NCBI GenBank assembly: GCA_025716815.1
Contig: JAIXMN010000007.1
Location: forward strand, 1,257,501 to 1,321,500
Length of the DNA: 64,000 nt
Direction: 5' to 3'
From: Dichotomocladium elegans
Lineage: Eukaryota > Mucoromycota > Mucoromycetes > Mucorales > Lichtheimiaceae
Both the position numbers and the translations under genes were made by a program. Below, one piece after another: positions 34,089-45,528 of the stretch. The notes under the pieces are model-generated. The model had not been told where the DNA came from. It saw only the letters and a program-made list of their open reading frames with translations, and did not search any database. Every line of letters begins with the position of its first letter. Position 1 is the first letter of the stretch.

Positions 34089-35845
34089 TCAATTGCCAGA
34101 ATGGGGTGGTGTAGCAGGTAGAATCTGATACTGTCGAGTATGAGAGCAGGATGGGGGCAGTACCATGTCGGACTGCCGGATCACCGGATTCACCATTTGA
34201 GCCACCGTGGCAATCGTCTGGCTATCCAACTCGACAGGTGACCGTGGCCCTTCAGCTCTTCCACCATTTGTACGACCCTGTGTCTCCTGTGCCTCATCCT
34301 CCAGCGAGGATGTGAAATCTTCCATCTCTCGTGCATACCGTGCTTTATCTTCCTCTGCTTTTCTATTCCATGGTGCTCGCTCATTCGCGCTCATCCGTCG
34401 CCACCGACTAGCAATCACCTTACTGATGTCTCCGACACTAGCCTTTTGCATGCTTGCTGCAATTTCTGCCCGAACAGAAGTTGAATAGAAGAGAAAACCT
34501 GACATTGGATGCTTCGGAGCTGTGGGGTTTTTTAAGCGTTTTTTCTTGCGGCCACGGGGATCTCGCCCCTTGGGCTCGGCCAAGGGCTTTGGTGATAATG
34601 TGATCTTCCGCTTCTTTGCTGGCCGAGACTTGTACCCTGCTTCTGCCAGCTCTGCTTTGGACCGACGACTGTAGATAAAATTCGGGTGGTTGTCCATATG
34701 CTCCTGTTTAAGCTTCGCCGCTTCGCGATTATAATGTTCTTTACCCTCCTATTAACTAATGAGCTGCTATGTACATCCATGTACCGAACCCTTTGTGTTA
34801 CCAGAGAAAGTTCGTTCCACCGCTCGCTAATGAGCTTACTTATTTCTGCCACCGAGAGATTTGCGTTCTTGTGAAGGATTTTGTGACGCATGTCGCGATT
34901 GAACAATAGATAGGCGTTCGGCGGCCGCTTTAATCGCTCAGGTTTCTGGTCATTAGCCTTACGTTGCAGCCGCTTGGATGGGTCGTCGCCCATCTGAAAC
35001 CCATCGCGGGCGAGATTGGCCAGCGCCTCCGCTTCTGCAGCCGCGGAGTGACTTGCGACATTGACCACGTTACGCCCTCCCCTCACAGCCCTGCTCGACG
35101 TATCGCTTGCTTCAGCTTCCTTCAGGTTTGACGTAGAGCAATGTGGAGTAATGGTGGGTGATGGCTGCCAGTCGTTGCTGTTGCCATCATTATTGGCACT
35201 CACGAATAACGCGTCATGGTGGGATGGCGAATCGCTTGGGCATGTCAACTTAGTGTTCCTGAGCGAATGGTGAGAAGTAGTATTGAAACGGAGCAAACCA
35301 TTGTCTTCGTCTTCCGACGATCGCTGGCCGTTTGATGACGAGATAATTGAGACTGGTATAGAGTATGGAATGATACACTCATTGACTTTCTCTTTGAGCA
35401 GGTCTGACCGTTGCTTATAGTGCATCTTTGACCCCTATTGGGCCAGTGAAATGGTAAAATAAAAAAACACAAGACTGTTCAGAGGAATATTCTCAGCGAC
35501 CGGGGAAGGAAAAATGCTCACCTCACTGAGGCTGTTCCACTCTTGTCCGAGAAGACGGTTGAGGTCCGAGTTACGGATATTCGGTTGCTCATCACGAATC
35601 TTCTGCCGACGTTCTGAACTAAAAACGAAAAAGGCATTTGGGTGGACTTTCTTGGCGGGTCTATCATTGTTTTGAGGACACTCGTGATGCTCTTGTTGAT
35701 TATATGATTCTTTGTTTCTCTTGCTGTCGTGCACTCCTGCCATTGCACTCTCAAACGAAAGATGTTTGCTATATTGGTTTGACTCCGAGAGGGAGCTCTG
35801 GCCTCTTTTCCACCAATCGGTCGGATCGTGCGGCTGGTGGTCCAT
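34089..35845 (-). CDS. Protein with three HMG boxes
   Basis: Exons 35845-35522, 35434-34802 and 34748-34089 give 538 aa from the ATG at 35845. HMG box 1 (about 65-130; KKVHPNAFFVFSSERRQKI) spans intron 1. Box 2 (about 276-345; LKRPPNAYLLFNRDMRHKI) spans intron 2 and is the most MATA/SOX-like, ending NHPNFIYSRRSKAE. Box 3 (about 395-465; PKHPMSGFLFYSTSVRAEI) is entirely in exon 3 and resembles non-sequence-specific HMGB boxes. A Lys/Arg-rich segment (KKRK, GRKKKR) between boxes 2 and 3 is a likely nuclear signal. This is a DNA-binding, probably transcriptional or chromatin protein. It is not the zygomycete sex locus: sexM/sexP have one box and sit between tptA and rnhA, which are not here. The true start may lie upstream (see 35872-36777). 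Confidence 0.85.
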
Positions 35846-35871
35846 TGATCCGTGCCCTGTACGACCTTATA

Positions 35872-36777
35872 TTAACATGACCGAAACGCCCAGTTACTAT
35901 TCAGTCCAATTGTCGTACTTGCAACATTCGTCGCTTCAGGGATATTCGCTGTTGCATCTGACGTATTTGCTGACGCTCTGCGTTTTCTAGTCCGCGCTGG
36001 TTGAGACCCGACACAGCATCGTTGAGCTATCATTGTCCTATTTCGATTGCCAACACATGTTTCTTACTGTTAGATCTGTCATTGTATCCGCTAAGACTAT
36101 AGTGGTCAGCCGAGGTCAGAATATCGGGTTGCCTCCAATGCACCTGTCGCTTTTGAAAGAAATCAGAATTTCCCTCTTTTTAGGGCGTATGCAATAAAGT
36201 ATTTTTGACTCACTTGAGGCTCTACATTCCATTCTCTTACTTCTCCTTGAGTCATTAATGTTTGTGTACTCACCGGCGGCGTTGGCAACAAGGCGGTCGG
36301 TTGATAAGAATCATTAGGTTGCGGTAATATCTTTTCTCGACCGTCATGGGCGCCGTTTTTCTTGTCCAACCATGAACCGTTTTCTATCGACAGCGGCCGC
36401 GACGTTGGCAACTGGACCGTCGCTGTCTGGAAGAGTTCATGGTGTCCTGCTGCCGTTGGCAGCAATCGGGCGGCTTCGTGCGATGAGGATGGCGTTCGCG
36501 GAATGTGGAACGTGAGGGGATCATACTGAACTCCGGAAGCAGTCGGGAATCTCGAGGTCTCTCCACCTGCTGTAGCCCACGTATCCGGAGTCGTCATCAT
36601 ATAAGTCTGGTCCGGAGCGAAAAGCGCAGAGAAGGGTGACTGATTGTTAATCCCAAATGTGCGATCGGAGTGGGTTTCAGGTGGGTGTTTGGGAGGCGTT
36701 GGAGCGTGTAATGATCCCTCGGGAGCGCGACTGGGGTGAATGTAGTCATTTTCTTGTGTGTATTCTGAATAGGACAT
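35872..36777 (-). CDS. Pro/Ser/Thr-rich protein of unknown function, or N-terminal part of the HMG-box protein
   Basis: An ATG at 36777 opens 188 codons (MSYSEYTQENDYIHPSRAPE; several Pro-rich runs such as LLPTPPVST). A canonical intron follows (36213-36144), then exon 36143-36068, a second intron, and exon 36026-35872 that contains RTRKRR. As drawn this gives 264 aa with no recognisable domain. Its stop lies only 26 bp before the ATG of the HMG-box gene on the same strand. A 41-nt GT-AG intron just before that stop would instead join this frame directly to the HMG ORF, making one protein of roughly 800 aa with a disordered N-terminal region. I consider the fused model at least as likely. Confidence 0.5.
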
Positions 36778-39700
36778 GCTCTAGCACGATGTTATGAAAT
36801 GGTGAGAAAGACGGAATGGAGGAAGCATGACAGATGGGTGGTTGGCGCACAGATTAGATCAGATTCGATTCGATTATGCAACTGAACTTGGGACTATGTG
36901 ATAGCAGTAGACAATAAACCGAAGGGCTAGAAAGAAGGGGTACGGGTGTGAAGTATTAATCGAAAGAGTGGACGAAGAAAGAGAAGGGGTTGGGGGTGGA
37001 GAAGGGGTATTTTGTTTGCCCCTTGTCTGACCGAGCTGAATCGCTGCTGTTGCGCCTATGATAAGAGGCTTTATTTTGATCAAGGATTCAGGACATCGGA
37101 GGCTGGAAAGTATATGGGTTGAGGGCGGGCTGAGAGACTCTTTGGAACACATAGATGCAGAGATCAGAACGAGGGATGATGGCCATATGAGTGACCACCA
37201 CCACAACGCAGACGGAGGTCATGACGAGATGGGCAAAGAATGTTCTCTCTTGTGGAACATATGGACTGCCCCGAAGCAGAAGCTCTTCTCAGCAAAGAAC
37301 ATCGTGCTCGTCAAACGATGTGGGGTAGAGAGATTACCAATCAGTTGGCGATCAACCCATTTATTTTAGTTTAGCTCATTTTCCTCTCAACGCATCCTTC
37401 GATTGGTTCTTCGACACCGTCCATCCACTCGAGCGAAAATGGGAACTTTAAGCCTTCTGTACCACTACTGGGGTTCATCGCCCGACCGGACACTTGATCC
37501 TCTGCGGATTCAAAGGTCAACCCTCGCTCACAACTTCGACTTCTGGGTCTTATGAGCTGGATACCTGACCAGGCTGAATAGACTCTATGCCCCACTCGTT
37601 TGCTCTGTTGACCCTGCCTCATTTGTTGTATCGCCAAAAGAAGTGTACGGTAACCACCGAAAAATCAGCGAGTTACCTTGTTTAGGAAAAGCCCGACATC
37701 ATGTTTGGAGAAGCATGTCTTCCGCGCGCTAACTTTACCTAGAAAATGTGGATTTAACCTGCTGATGTTCAGAAAACCAAGTACTATCATTCTCATCTTC
37801 ATTCCTTAATCTTACTCAAGCGTTTTTTTCTATTTCCAATTTACATACCATGTTCTTTAATGCCGAGGTTGCGTTGTCTGTGGTGAGGCCGTAGATCCAT
37901 AAATATGCGCTCAATAGAAGTGACAGACCTCCTCGTGCTTCTTGCTCTTCGGAGATCTATTGTTTTTCAGCAGATCTTAGGTACGGGGCTAGGTTTATCA
38001 TGCAAGGAATACTGTAGCGTTGAACTTTTGGTGCTATTCGCTTAATTGGCTGCTATGTTCCGTTTGGTAGAAATGATGACACATGACCGTCGTCGGGACG
38101 CCCGTCGTTCAAGATGAAACTTTTGCTTGTTACGCTCATGCAGTAGATGAGAAACCGTAAACGCCGACTGCGGAACAGATCACCTCATGATTAGCAAATA
38201 GAAGAGGAATCTATTTGCTCATGAACCGGTTCCCACTACCCTGGTTCCCTTTTTTTAACAAGAAATACGAAACATGTACCCGCTTCCATCATGTTGCACA
38301 AGTAGCTATGACAAGTGCTCTGATATCTACAAAAGTTAATTATCCACACAGCGCTATTTGGAAGAACTTTTGATAATCCCCTGTCCGAGACCAAAAGACT
38401 GAGTTGCATCGTTATGCCCTTTCGGGGATTACGTCCTGAACTGGTCAGAACATAGGGATTATGGCTTAGGGTATTAGCACCGACATACTCCGTGAAACTA
38501 CGCGGACAAGTCAGTTCACAACACCACATTGGCACGAGCAGGGGCATGCTACAGTCAGCGCTCAATATACTGAAAGGCTCTGTGAGAGTAGATATCATTC
38601 GGTCTAATGATCAGTAGATGTGCGCAACAAGCGGGGATAGAACTTATGTTGACAGTACTGTGCTGTGCTGTACCTGAAGTTATTGCTCTCATGTTAAGGC
38701 TCTCTAAACAATTATCCATTATGATCCACTTTTGAGCTACCTTCCAGACAGGAAAGGTTATTGCGCGGGCTTTGCCTAAAGCAATAAAGCAGAGATGTCT
38801 TTTATGCATTTTTATTGGATATCCCCTATATCAAAAGGGCTGAAAAGTTTATTTGGGTTTTCGGGATAGGGAATTACCGAAAATTGCTTGCCCATAAAGT
38901 ACGCGGAAACAGAATCCAAGAGGTATAGCGGATTCTCGGTGCAACGGCATCCCTTATAAAGAGCACTGACGGTACGCTGCCAGCTGTGGCTTGATCATTA
39001 TGTAATCTGCATCGCATTGACATGAGCGATGATATTCACGCGACTTGCCAAGTGCTGACGGTCGTCTAGTACCTGTCTCCGTATCGCCTGGCCTTGATGA
39101 TAGCATAGGGGAGTATAACGGTGTATTTTTTCTTCTGCTCATTAGCCGGCATCAAGCGTTAATACTGCACCCATCAGCTGACGCAAAACTAGGGCCAATG
39201 ATGTGAAAGGTAGGTAAATTGACCGTATCATCTACTCCAACATCCCAGGGTCGGTGATCTATCGCATCGCAACAGGCAGAGCCATCGTTTTAGTTTAGGT
39301 CTGGCCTGCACACACGGCGCGGTCATAATCACCGGTAATCTTCTCCTCTTTTGACAAAATGGACAGCAAATGCAGCTGTAACGAAGCTCTCCATCTTTTC
39401 AAACTAACTTGCAGGTACACTAACCAGGTTCTGTATACCGCTCCACATGACTATAAATCTTTGGACGAACCGTTTTAATAGCCATTTTACTTAAGCCATC
39501 TTTCCTGGGAATCGAGCAGGAATAGTCGACCAGGAGTGATGATACCGATCGATAATGCTTGTAGACCCTCGTTCCTCCATGGATACTTCAGGTCGTCAGA
39601 GTTCATGGAAAATCAGCGTGACATTCACTTAATAAAGGGGATCCAATTTTAAGGACGTGATTTTCTCGCTTTCAGTTCCATAACCCAACCAAACACACTC

Positions 39701-40198
39701 GACTGATCAGAGACCAGTTACTGTATGTGTAGATAGCGACAGTAAAATTTGGGAGAATATGCACACTATATAACGTACAATTAAAAGCACGGAAATATGA
39801 CATAAATAGGGCCAAAGTAGGTTAAGATCGTATGTGCAATAGTACTTGTTTCATCCATTACATCATCAATACCCAACACTCACATATAAATGACGCGTAT
39901 GCTGACAGCGAACAATCAGACGGTTGGGTGATCTGGATGTAAGGCTTACCATTTACATATCGACCACTGTGTGCATGGTGCAAGTAGCGCACCGTCGAGT
40001 TTCGATAATTGCTGCTATTCATTCCAAACCACACGTTTCATTGTTCTTTTGCGTGCTAACAAATGTCAGTTTCCATATACGGCTCCACTGGTATGACGTC
40101 ATAGTATGTGAGATAAATGAAAAGGAAAAGATTATAAAAGGCTTATTTTTGTGAGTAATCCAGAATGCTTCAGTGTTATCTACCTGCTAATATTACCA
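36778..40198. other. About 3.4 kb with no supported gene
   Basis: The first 430 bases upstream of 36777 are CT-rich on the minus strand and look like a promoter/leader. An open frame at 37637-37371 (-; 88 codons) has no recognisable domain and no splice partners. From 37.7 to 40.1 kb only short, composition-driven open stretches occur. No transposon ends, RNA genes or tandem repeats were recognised. Confidence 0.4.
40129..40140 (+). promoter_or_regulatory. TATA-like box of the first DUF6987-like gene
   Basis: GATTATAAAAGG lies about 60 nt before the ATG at 40199. The paralogue at 44120 has a TATATAAA box at a similar distance. Confidence 0.5.
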
Positions 40199-40997
40199 AT
40201 GGCCGAAGTCACCAATCCATCACAAGAACGCCAGTTACCGTTTCCTCAAAACACATCAGAGGCCGGTGGAACCAATGTCGCACAACAATCCGATAATGAA
40301 TTGACAAAAGAGCAAAAGCAACAGCAAGACAAGGAACTCGCAGAGCGCCTCTCAGCCATTATCGAAGATGCGAATAAAAAGGTGATCCCTCTTTGCCGCA
40401 TGATTCGCAAGGTATACTTCTGTGTTTTTTTTTAAATGCCTTAGCCCCCGAAAAGGTTTTCTAACGTGGGATACGGCTTCTATTTAACAGCACATTGAGA
40501 ATTTTGAAGCGGCCAAGGAAGAAGATCGTAACGAAAAAGAACTCGTTCGTCAGGTCAAGCCTCTTCTAGAACAGAGTCAACAAATTCTCGACCAGACCTG
40601 GGGCGCTGTCAAGGGTGCCGATCCCGATAATCGTTTGTCCAACACGGCTCAGCGCAACATGCAAGATCATAAGGCCACTCCGGAAGAACAGCGTCTTGCG
40701 GAGGCTCTCAAGACACTCGTCGAGGAAGTTCAGGGCACGATCGAGTGGGCTCGCAACAAACTCGACTCTTTCCCCGGCGCAAAACGAGACCTTGGCCCTC
40801 TACTCGATGCATTGGGCGCTCCGCTAACTCAGATCGTCGGCGGCGTCGGTCTCCTCTTGGCCGGTGTGCTCAATCTTGTTGGTCGTCTGCTAAGCGGACT
40901 TGGTCTCGATAGCTTGCTAAAGGGCATCGTCGCGGCTACTGGTATTGACAAGATCTATAAGGGTCTAGGTCTCAATAAATGGCTTAACTCCAAATAA
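40199..40997 (+). CDS. Small fungal protein, DUF6987-like, copy A (239 aa)
   Basis: Exons 40199-40411 and 40491-40997. The N-terminal third is hydrophilic and helical (ELTKEQKQQQDKELAERLSA). Then follow ENFEAAKEEDR and QSQQILDQTWGAVKGADPDN. A long C-terminal amphipathic/hydrophobic Gly-Leu-rich region comes last (IVGGVGLLLAGVLNLVGRLL, then LDSLLKGI and ATGIDKIYKGLG). This layout resembles the fungal DUF6987/LEA-like family; I have no function for it. The Gly/Leu-rich helices could associate with membranes (inference). Copy B at 44120 shares exon 2 almost base for base while exon 1 differs, and a pogo transposon lies between them. The ATG at 40199 follows a TATA-like box by about 60 nt. Confidence 0.8.
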
Positions 40998-41637
40998 CGG
41001 TATATGTTAGCTTAGCATAGTATTCATCTATATTCTCATCATATAAATATATCGTATGTAAATATCCCATTATCAAGTGTTTTTATGGTGCGAAATCCTT
41101 TCCCCTTGCGTTGCTGTCTTCACCATTATCTTCTAATTACTTTGTGTCATGTTGCATTTTGCCCTGAATAAATAAAGATATAGACATTTCCATGATCGTC
41201 AATACAAAGTAGTTCTGGATGAGTGCAGAAACACAACGCCCGGGAGTGTAGAAAGTGCAGATCCTCCAAGACATTTTAATGATCTCGTCTAGAATAATTC
41301 AGAACATAACGTAAGATAGCTGTTACGAGAAACAGTATAAAGTATCAAAAGGAATCGTTGCGCTTTATAGACAGAATCACGCAAAAAAAAAAAGTATTTA
41401 CCGATTTCTCGATAAACCGTGAGCACATTCTCTGGTTACCAACTGTGGCAGACCGGCAACATCCTATACCCCAGCGCAGCAAGAGATCTCGGAAGATCTG
41501 GTATCTGGGAATGGACATTTACATTTTTTCGTTGCCTTCATGTTTACAATTCTGCAAAATGTGATGGTGGTACTTGGTTGATGATGACGCAAGATTCCTA
41601 TTGCTGAATACAGCGTTCGGAAGCAGATGTGCATATA
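40998..41637. other. Intergenic between copy A and the pogo element
   Basis: The AT-rich 3' flank of copy A, including an aataaataaag stretch near 41168 that could serve polyadenylation. An open frame at 41419-41607 (+; LWQTGNILYPSAARDLG) stops just before the transposon. It has no start signal or recognisable family, so I do not call it a gene. Confidence 0.4.
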
Positions 41638-41660
41638 CAGTGGGTACCCGCTAATCCGGT
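41638..41660 (+). repeat. Left terminal inverted repeat of the pogo element
   Basis: Starts CAGTGGGTACCCGC and pairs with 43764-43786. The CAGT start is typical of pogo/Tigger ends. Confidence 0.9.
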
Positions 41661-41806
41661 TAGACTATAAACCGGTTTCTCGCTAATCCGGTCAGGTTCG
41701 CCCTTCATCAAATTTATATGCAGACAATGGCCGGTAATTCTGTAGACCGGGCACCGGTCAGAGTTTTCGGGGAAACCGGTTTATAGAGAGAGCCAATGAA
41801 ACCGTG

Positions 41807-43611
41807 TTATATGTCGGCACTTGATTCTCTGATAATAAACGTGTCAAGTGTGCGTTGCTTTGCGCTGTTCCGCTCTTCTGACTCGAGTTTTCTAATCCTT
41901 TTATGGATTAATTCCAAGATGACTTGGTCTTCTTCATCGCGGACTGAGATTAGTTCTTGACATTGTTTATATACCCGCTTCAACTGAGTAGCTGAGACTG
42001 GCGGCAAAACATCGGACTCATCCAAAATTGAATACTCTACTTATATTGTCATAAGTTATAATTGTCCACCTCTCATCGATTTCGCAATCTCGTTTTTCAT
42101 GGGTACAATACCGTCAATTTCCTGCTCTTTTTCTTTTTCTCCCATATAAAGATCAACACGCTGATCCAGAGTGAGGACCTCATGGATGCTGGAGTTTTCA
42201 TCCTGAGGAGAAATTGGAATTGAGGATGGATCAACATCCTCACCCAGGAGCTCGCCAAGAAGTACCTCTCGCTCTTGAACATCTTCAGCTTGTTCTTCTA
42301 TTGCTTTCTGTATAGGCTCTGCACCAGCAAGAAGACCTGTATGTCTCCAGCAATTGGCAATAGTGTTTCTAGAAACACGAGCCCATGCGGTGAGAACGTT
42401 GTCAAGAGCCTGCTTTAGCCCAATCTTGTAGACGTTTTCATATGAATGGCGCTGGATCTTCCCAAGGGCCTGGATCATAAGTTGCGACCTATATACCCTG
42501 CCATCAGCTCCTCATCTCTCATATAGGACAATAAATACTAGAACATACTGGTATTTAACTTTGACGCAATTGATGATACCAGCATCAAGAGGCTGGAAAT
42601 GTGAAGTTGTGTTTGGCGGGAGCATGCATAAAACGATGTGTTTGAATTCCACATCAAGTTTGACATGGGATGTGGCATTATCCATCAGCAATAGGATCTT
42701 CTTTCCTTTGTGCTTTCTGCCCAACATGATGTCAAGTTTTGTCAAGATCTTGCGGAAGATAGCACGGGTCATCCACGCCTTTTGGTTGTGATAATAATAA
42801 TAACCACAGCTGGAAACTTCATTTATAGCGTTAACAAACAGTAGCATATTACATCCTCGCTCATTATATACATTACTTGGTTTTCCGTGAAAAGCTGGAT
42901 CACTTGATTTATTGTGGTATCCAATAAAGGTGGGTGGGAGCTTGTGTGATCCGTCCGCATTACAGGCGAAAACTACTGTAAACCTTTGCTTGTTCACAAC
43001 AGTACCAGCAACAGGCTTGCTCGAAATGGTTCGTCTGGGAGGATTTCTCCAATATAACCCAGTCTCATCAATATTGTACACGCGCTCTGGTGGATACTCA
43101 GCAATCTTCGCCTTGATCTCAGCGATCGTCTGCTGAATGTCATCACAGCTGATGTCAATTGCGCTGGCTTCTCCGTGCATCATGCGTGACTTAAACTGGT
43201 TCCTGGCCATGAACCTGGTCATCCACCCAACAAAAAACTTAAACCCAGTGGGTAGCTCGAGGTTCATCCTATTAGCCTGGATTCTTGCTTCGCGTTCCAG
43301 CAATTGGCGACTAATTGGGGTTCCCATCGCGCCATATCATGGACAAAAGCTGCAAGAATTTTCTCAAGCTCCGGAAGACTGGCACTTCTTGTACGCTTGC
43401 CAGCCAACTCGGTGTCTGTCATACCAAACAAAACATCGCGCAGCTTGAGAATATCTCCAATGGTAGATTTTCCTGGCTCTTTCTCAAGATTGAATTCTTC
43501 TTTGGCCCATCTTGCAAGTAGAGCTTGCTTGCTTTCTTTCGACTTGGGCAACGTATCTGCATAAATGCATATCTGCTTCTTCTGGGCTTTTGTAAGTGAG
43601 ACCTTTGGCAT
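41807..43611 (-). pseudogene. Pogo transposase (CENP-B-type HTH + DDE_1), one frameshift
   Basis: The ATG at 43611 opens a Psq/CENP-B N-terminal HTH (MPKVSLTKAQKKQICIYADT). The second HTH region follows, and the frame slips at about 43325: the first frame ends in LAAFVHDMA and the next continues MGTPISRQLLEREARIQA. The DDE_1 core is intact: YNIDETGLYW (Asp 1), LLLMDNATSH (Asp 2), PLDAGIIN (Asp 3). An intron of about 59 nt (GT...TAG, near 42494-42552) joins VKVKYQ to SQLMIQALGK. A further short intron near 42035-42105 leads to the C-terminal exon ending at 41807. With all three catalytic residues and clean splice sites, the single frameshift is the only visible lesion, so this copy died recently or the shift is a sequencing error. 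Confidence 0.8.
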
Positions 43612-43763
43612 TATCGAAAATAAAGAAAAATTTAGATGTTTAAAGGCTAACCGAAGATATATCGCTTTATCTAATGTTTAGGTCTTACAAGGTAATCAGC
43701 TGGCTCTGAATTCAGTAAACCGGTCACCCGATAAACCGGCCACATCCAACCTTCATGGAGCCG

Positions 43764-43786
43764 ACCGGATTAGCGGGTACCCACTG
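43764..43786 (-). repeat. Right terminal inverted repeat of the pogo element
   Basis: Reverse complement of 41638-41660, followed by the TA duplication at 43787-43788. Confidence 0.9.
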
Positions 43787-44119
43787 TACGTACTAGTATT
43801 GAAATGGTTTGGACAGATCATGTGCAGGTCAGTTCTACTGCTGACGGTTTGTTGCAGGGATCTCGCCCTATTAGAGAGCTTCATGCCTTAATCCAACTAT
43901 ACTACGACGAGTAATGGGCATGTCATTATGCTCTTCTCCAACCATTATAGCTGATCCCAGGGTCGATTGATCGGACGTATCTTCTATCACGTGGATGAAT
44001 ACTTGTCAGTACCAGTCGCTGTTGTAACTAGCTATTGTAGGAATGATGTAATAACGGTACCCAATGGTATATAAATCGTTTGTCAATTTTTCTCCGATAC
44101 CTTAACACCTTGCCATCAA
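43787..44119. other. Right flank of the transposon and promoter of copy B
   Basis: No gene is seen. A TATA-like sequence (GTATATAAATC, about 44067-44077) lies about 45 nt before the ATG at 44120. Confidence 0.45.
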
Positions 44120-44896
44120 ATGTTTAAGTCTACAAGCTCAAATCGTGTACATACTAGCCCGTCTGATGCTGGCACCTCTGCTGATCCTGCTGCTACAAAT
44201 ACCACCAATGAACTGACTGACGAACAGAAAGCCAAGCAGGACAAAGAGTTAGCCAATCGTCTTTCCAGCATCATTGAAGATGCGAACAGAAGAGTTGTCC
44301 CCCTCTGCCGTATGATCCGCAACGTAAGGTTTTTCTTCTTGTTGGCAGGTGCCTGCGCTGCATGTTTTTTAATAAGTGTCTTTTGATGTCAGCATATTGA
44401 GAATTTTGAGGCTACTAAAGAGGAAGATCGCGACGAAAAGCAACTCGTTCGTCAGGTCAAGCCTCTTCTAGAACAGAGTCAACAAATTCTCGACCAGACC
44501 TGGGGCGCTGTCAAGGGTGCCGATCCCGATAATCGTTTGTCCAACACGGCTCAGCGCAACATGCAAGATCATAAGGCCACTCCGGAAGAACAGCGTCTTG
44601 CGGAGGCTCTCAAGACACTCGTCGAGGAAGTTCAGGGCACGATCGAGTGGGCTCGCAACAAACTCGACTCTTTCCCCGGCGCAAAACGAGATCTTGGCCC
44701 TCTACTCGATGCATTGGGCGCTCCGCTAACTCAGATCGTCGGCGGCGTCGGTCTCCTCTTGGCCGGTGTGCTCAATCTTGTTGGTCGTCTGCTAAGCGGA
44801 CTTGGTCTCGATAGTTTGCTAAAGGGCATCATTGTGGCTACTGGTATCGATAAGATCTATAAGGGTTTGGGTGTTGGGAAGTGGCTTAATCTTTAA
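44120..44896 (+). CDS. Small fungal protein, DUF6987-like, copy B (235 aa)
   Basis: Exons 44120-44323 and 44393-44896. The architecture is that of copy A. Exon 1 is clearly diverged (ATNTTNELTDEQKAKQDKEL against the ELTKEQKQQQDKELAERL region of copy A), with a different first 30 residues. From the codons for QLVRQVKPLLEQ onward, about 360 bases match copy A with a single visible difference before similarity falls again near the C-terminus (IIVATGIDKIYKGLGVGKWL). The intron and flanks are unrelated to those of copy A. This pattern indicates gene conversion or an unequal exchange confined to exon 2, rather than a simple recent duplication. Confidence 0.8.
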
Positions 44897-45528
44897 GAAG
44901 AAAAAGCTATATGTGACACTCCAGTGTTTTCTCATACATTAACTACAAGGAGAAATATATACATGGATACTACGAGCAAAATGTGCTGTTCTCTTTTCCA
45001 CCCCTTTCGCGGCTGTATTTGCTGCGTGAAGTGATAAAGCAGACAGTAAGCAGTTATGGGTCCCAAGTTGCTCCATCTGAACTATTTGGGACTGGATTCT
45101 CCTCAGTGGATCCCCGCTTTGGCAGCAAAAGTTAAAGGAAGCTTGCTCCTCACTTATGAAAATTACATCTTTCATGGTATTTGCATTCTGTAGCCCATAG
45201 ACTGTGCCCCCGAAGTTATCCGCTTTTAATAAAACATACCTAGGTAGGCCTGAAGATGTACGGTTCACAATTGTAGGTAGTTACGTATTGTCACCGGACT
45301 AATTATACAATGGAAGCCATTAGTTTAGTGTTGCACCATGGTGATAAGTCGAAGTATACGGTGAAGGGTTGGATTTTCAGCGATCTAATGAAATTTTTTA
45401 TCGACTAGTACGACGGCTTCATACGATCTGTAACGACAATTGCAAAAGGCAGCATTTTGGGAAGAGAAAAAGAGCGAAACAAGGGTAGGATGGTTTATAC
45501 TATTGCATCTGTATTTGTTGGGATATAA
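44897..45528. other. Convergent intergenic region
   Basis: 632 bp between the ends of copy B (+) and the GH3 gene (-). A minus-strand open frame at 45268-44939 has no recognisable features. Otherwise only 3' UTR sequence is expected. Confidence 0.4.

Larger units (their letters stand above)
41638..43786 (-). mobile_element. Pogo-type DNA transposon, 2149 bp, with TIRs and TA target duplication
   Basis: The left end reads CAGTGGGTACCCGCTAATCC and the right end is its reverse complement (GGATTAGCGGGTACCCACTG), with at least 23 matching terminal bases. Both ends are flanked by TA (41636-41637 and 43787-43788), the expected target-site duplication of Tc1/mariner/pogo elements. Subterminal copies of 'aaaccggt' and 'taatccggt' occur inside both ends and may be transposase-binding sites. 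The element carries one transposase gene on the minus strand. Its near-perfect ends suggest a fairly recent insertion. Confidence 0.92.

Noticed and set aside
34089..35845. HMG-box gene as the zygomycete mating-type (sex) locus
   Set aside because: sexM/sexP proteins have a single HMG box and are flanked by tptA and rnhA. Here there are three boxes, and the neighbours are a RING protein and PKA-R.
37371..37637. 88-codon minus-strand open frame as a gene
   Set aside because: No domain, no convincing splice partners, and no start-context support were found.
41419..41607. Open frame with LWQTGN resembling a bulb-lectin turn
   Set aside because: Too short, with no ATG context and no repeat of the lectin QxDxNxVxY motif. 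It is likely coincidental.
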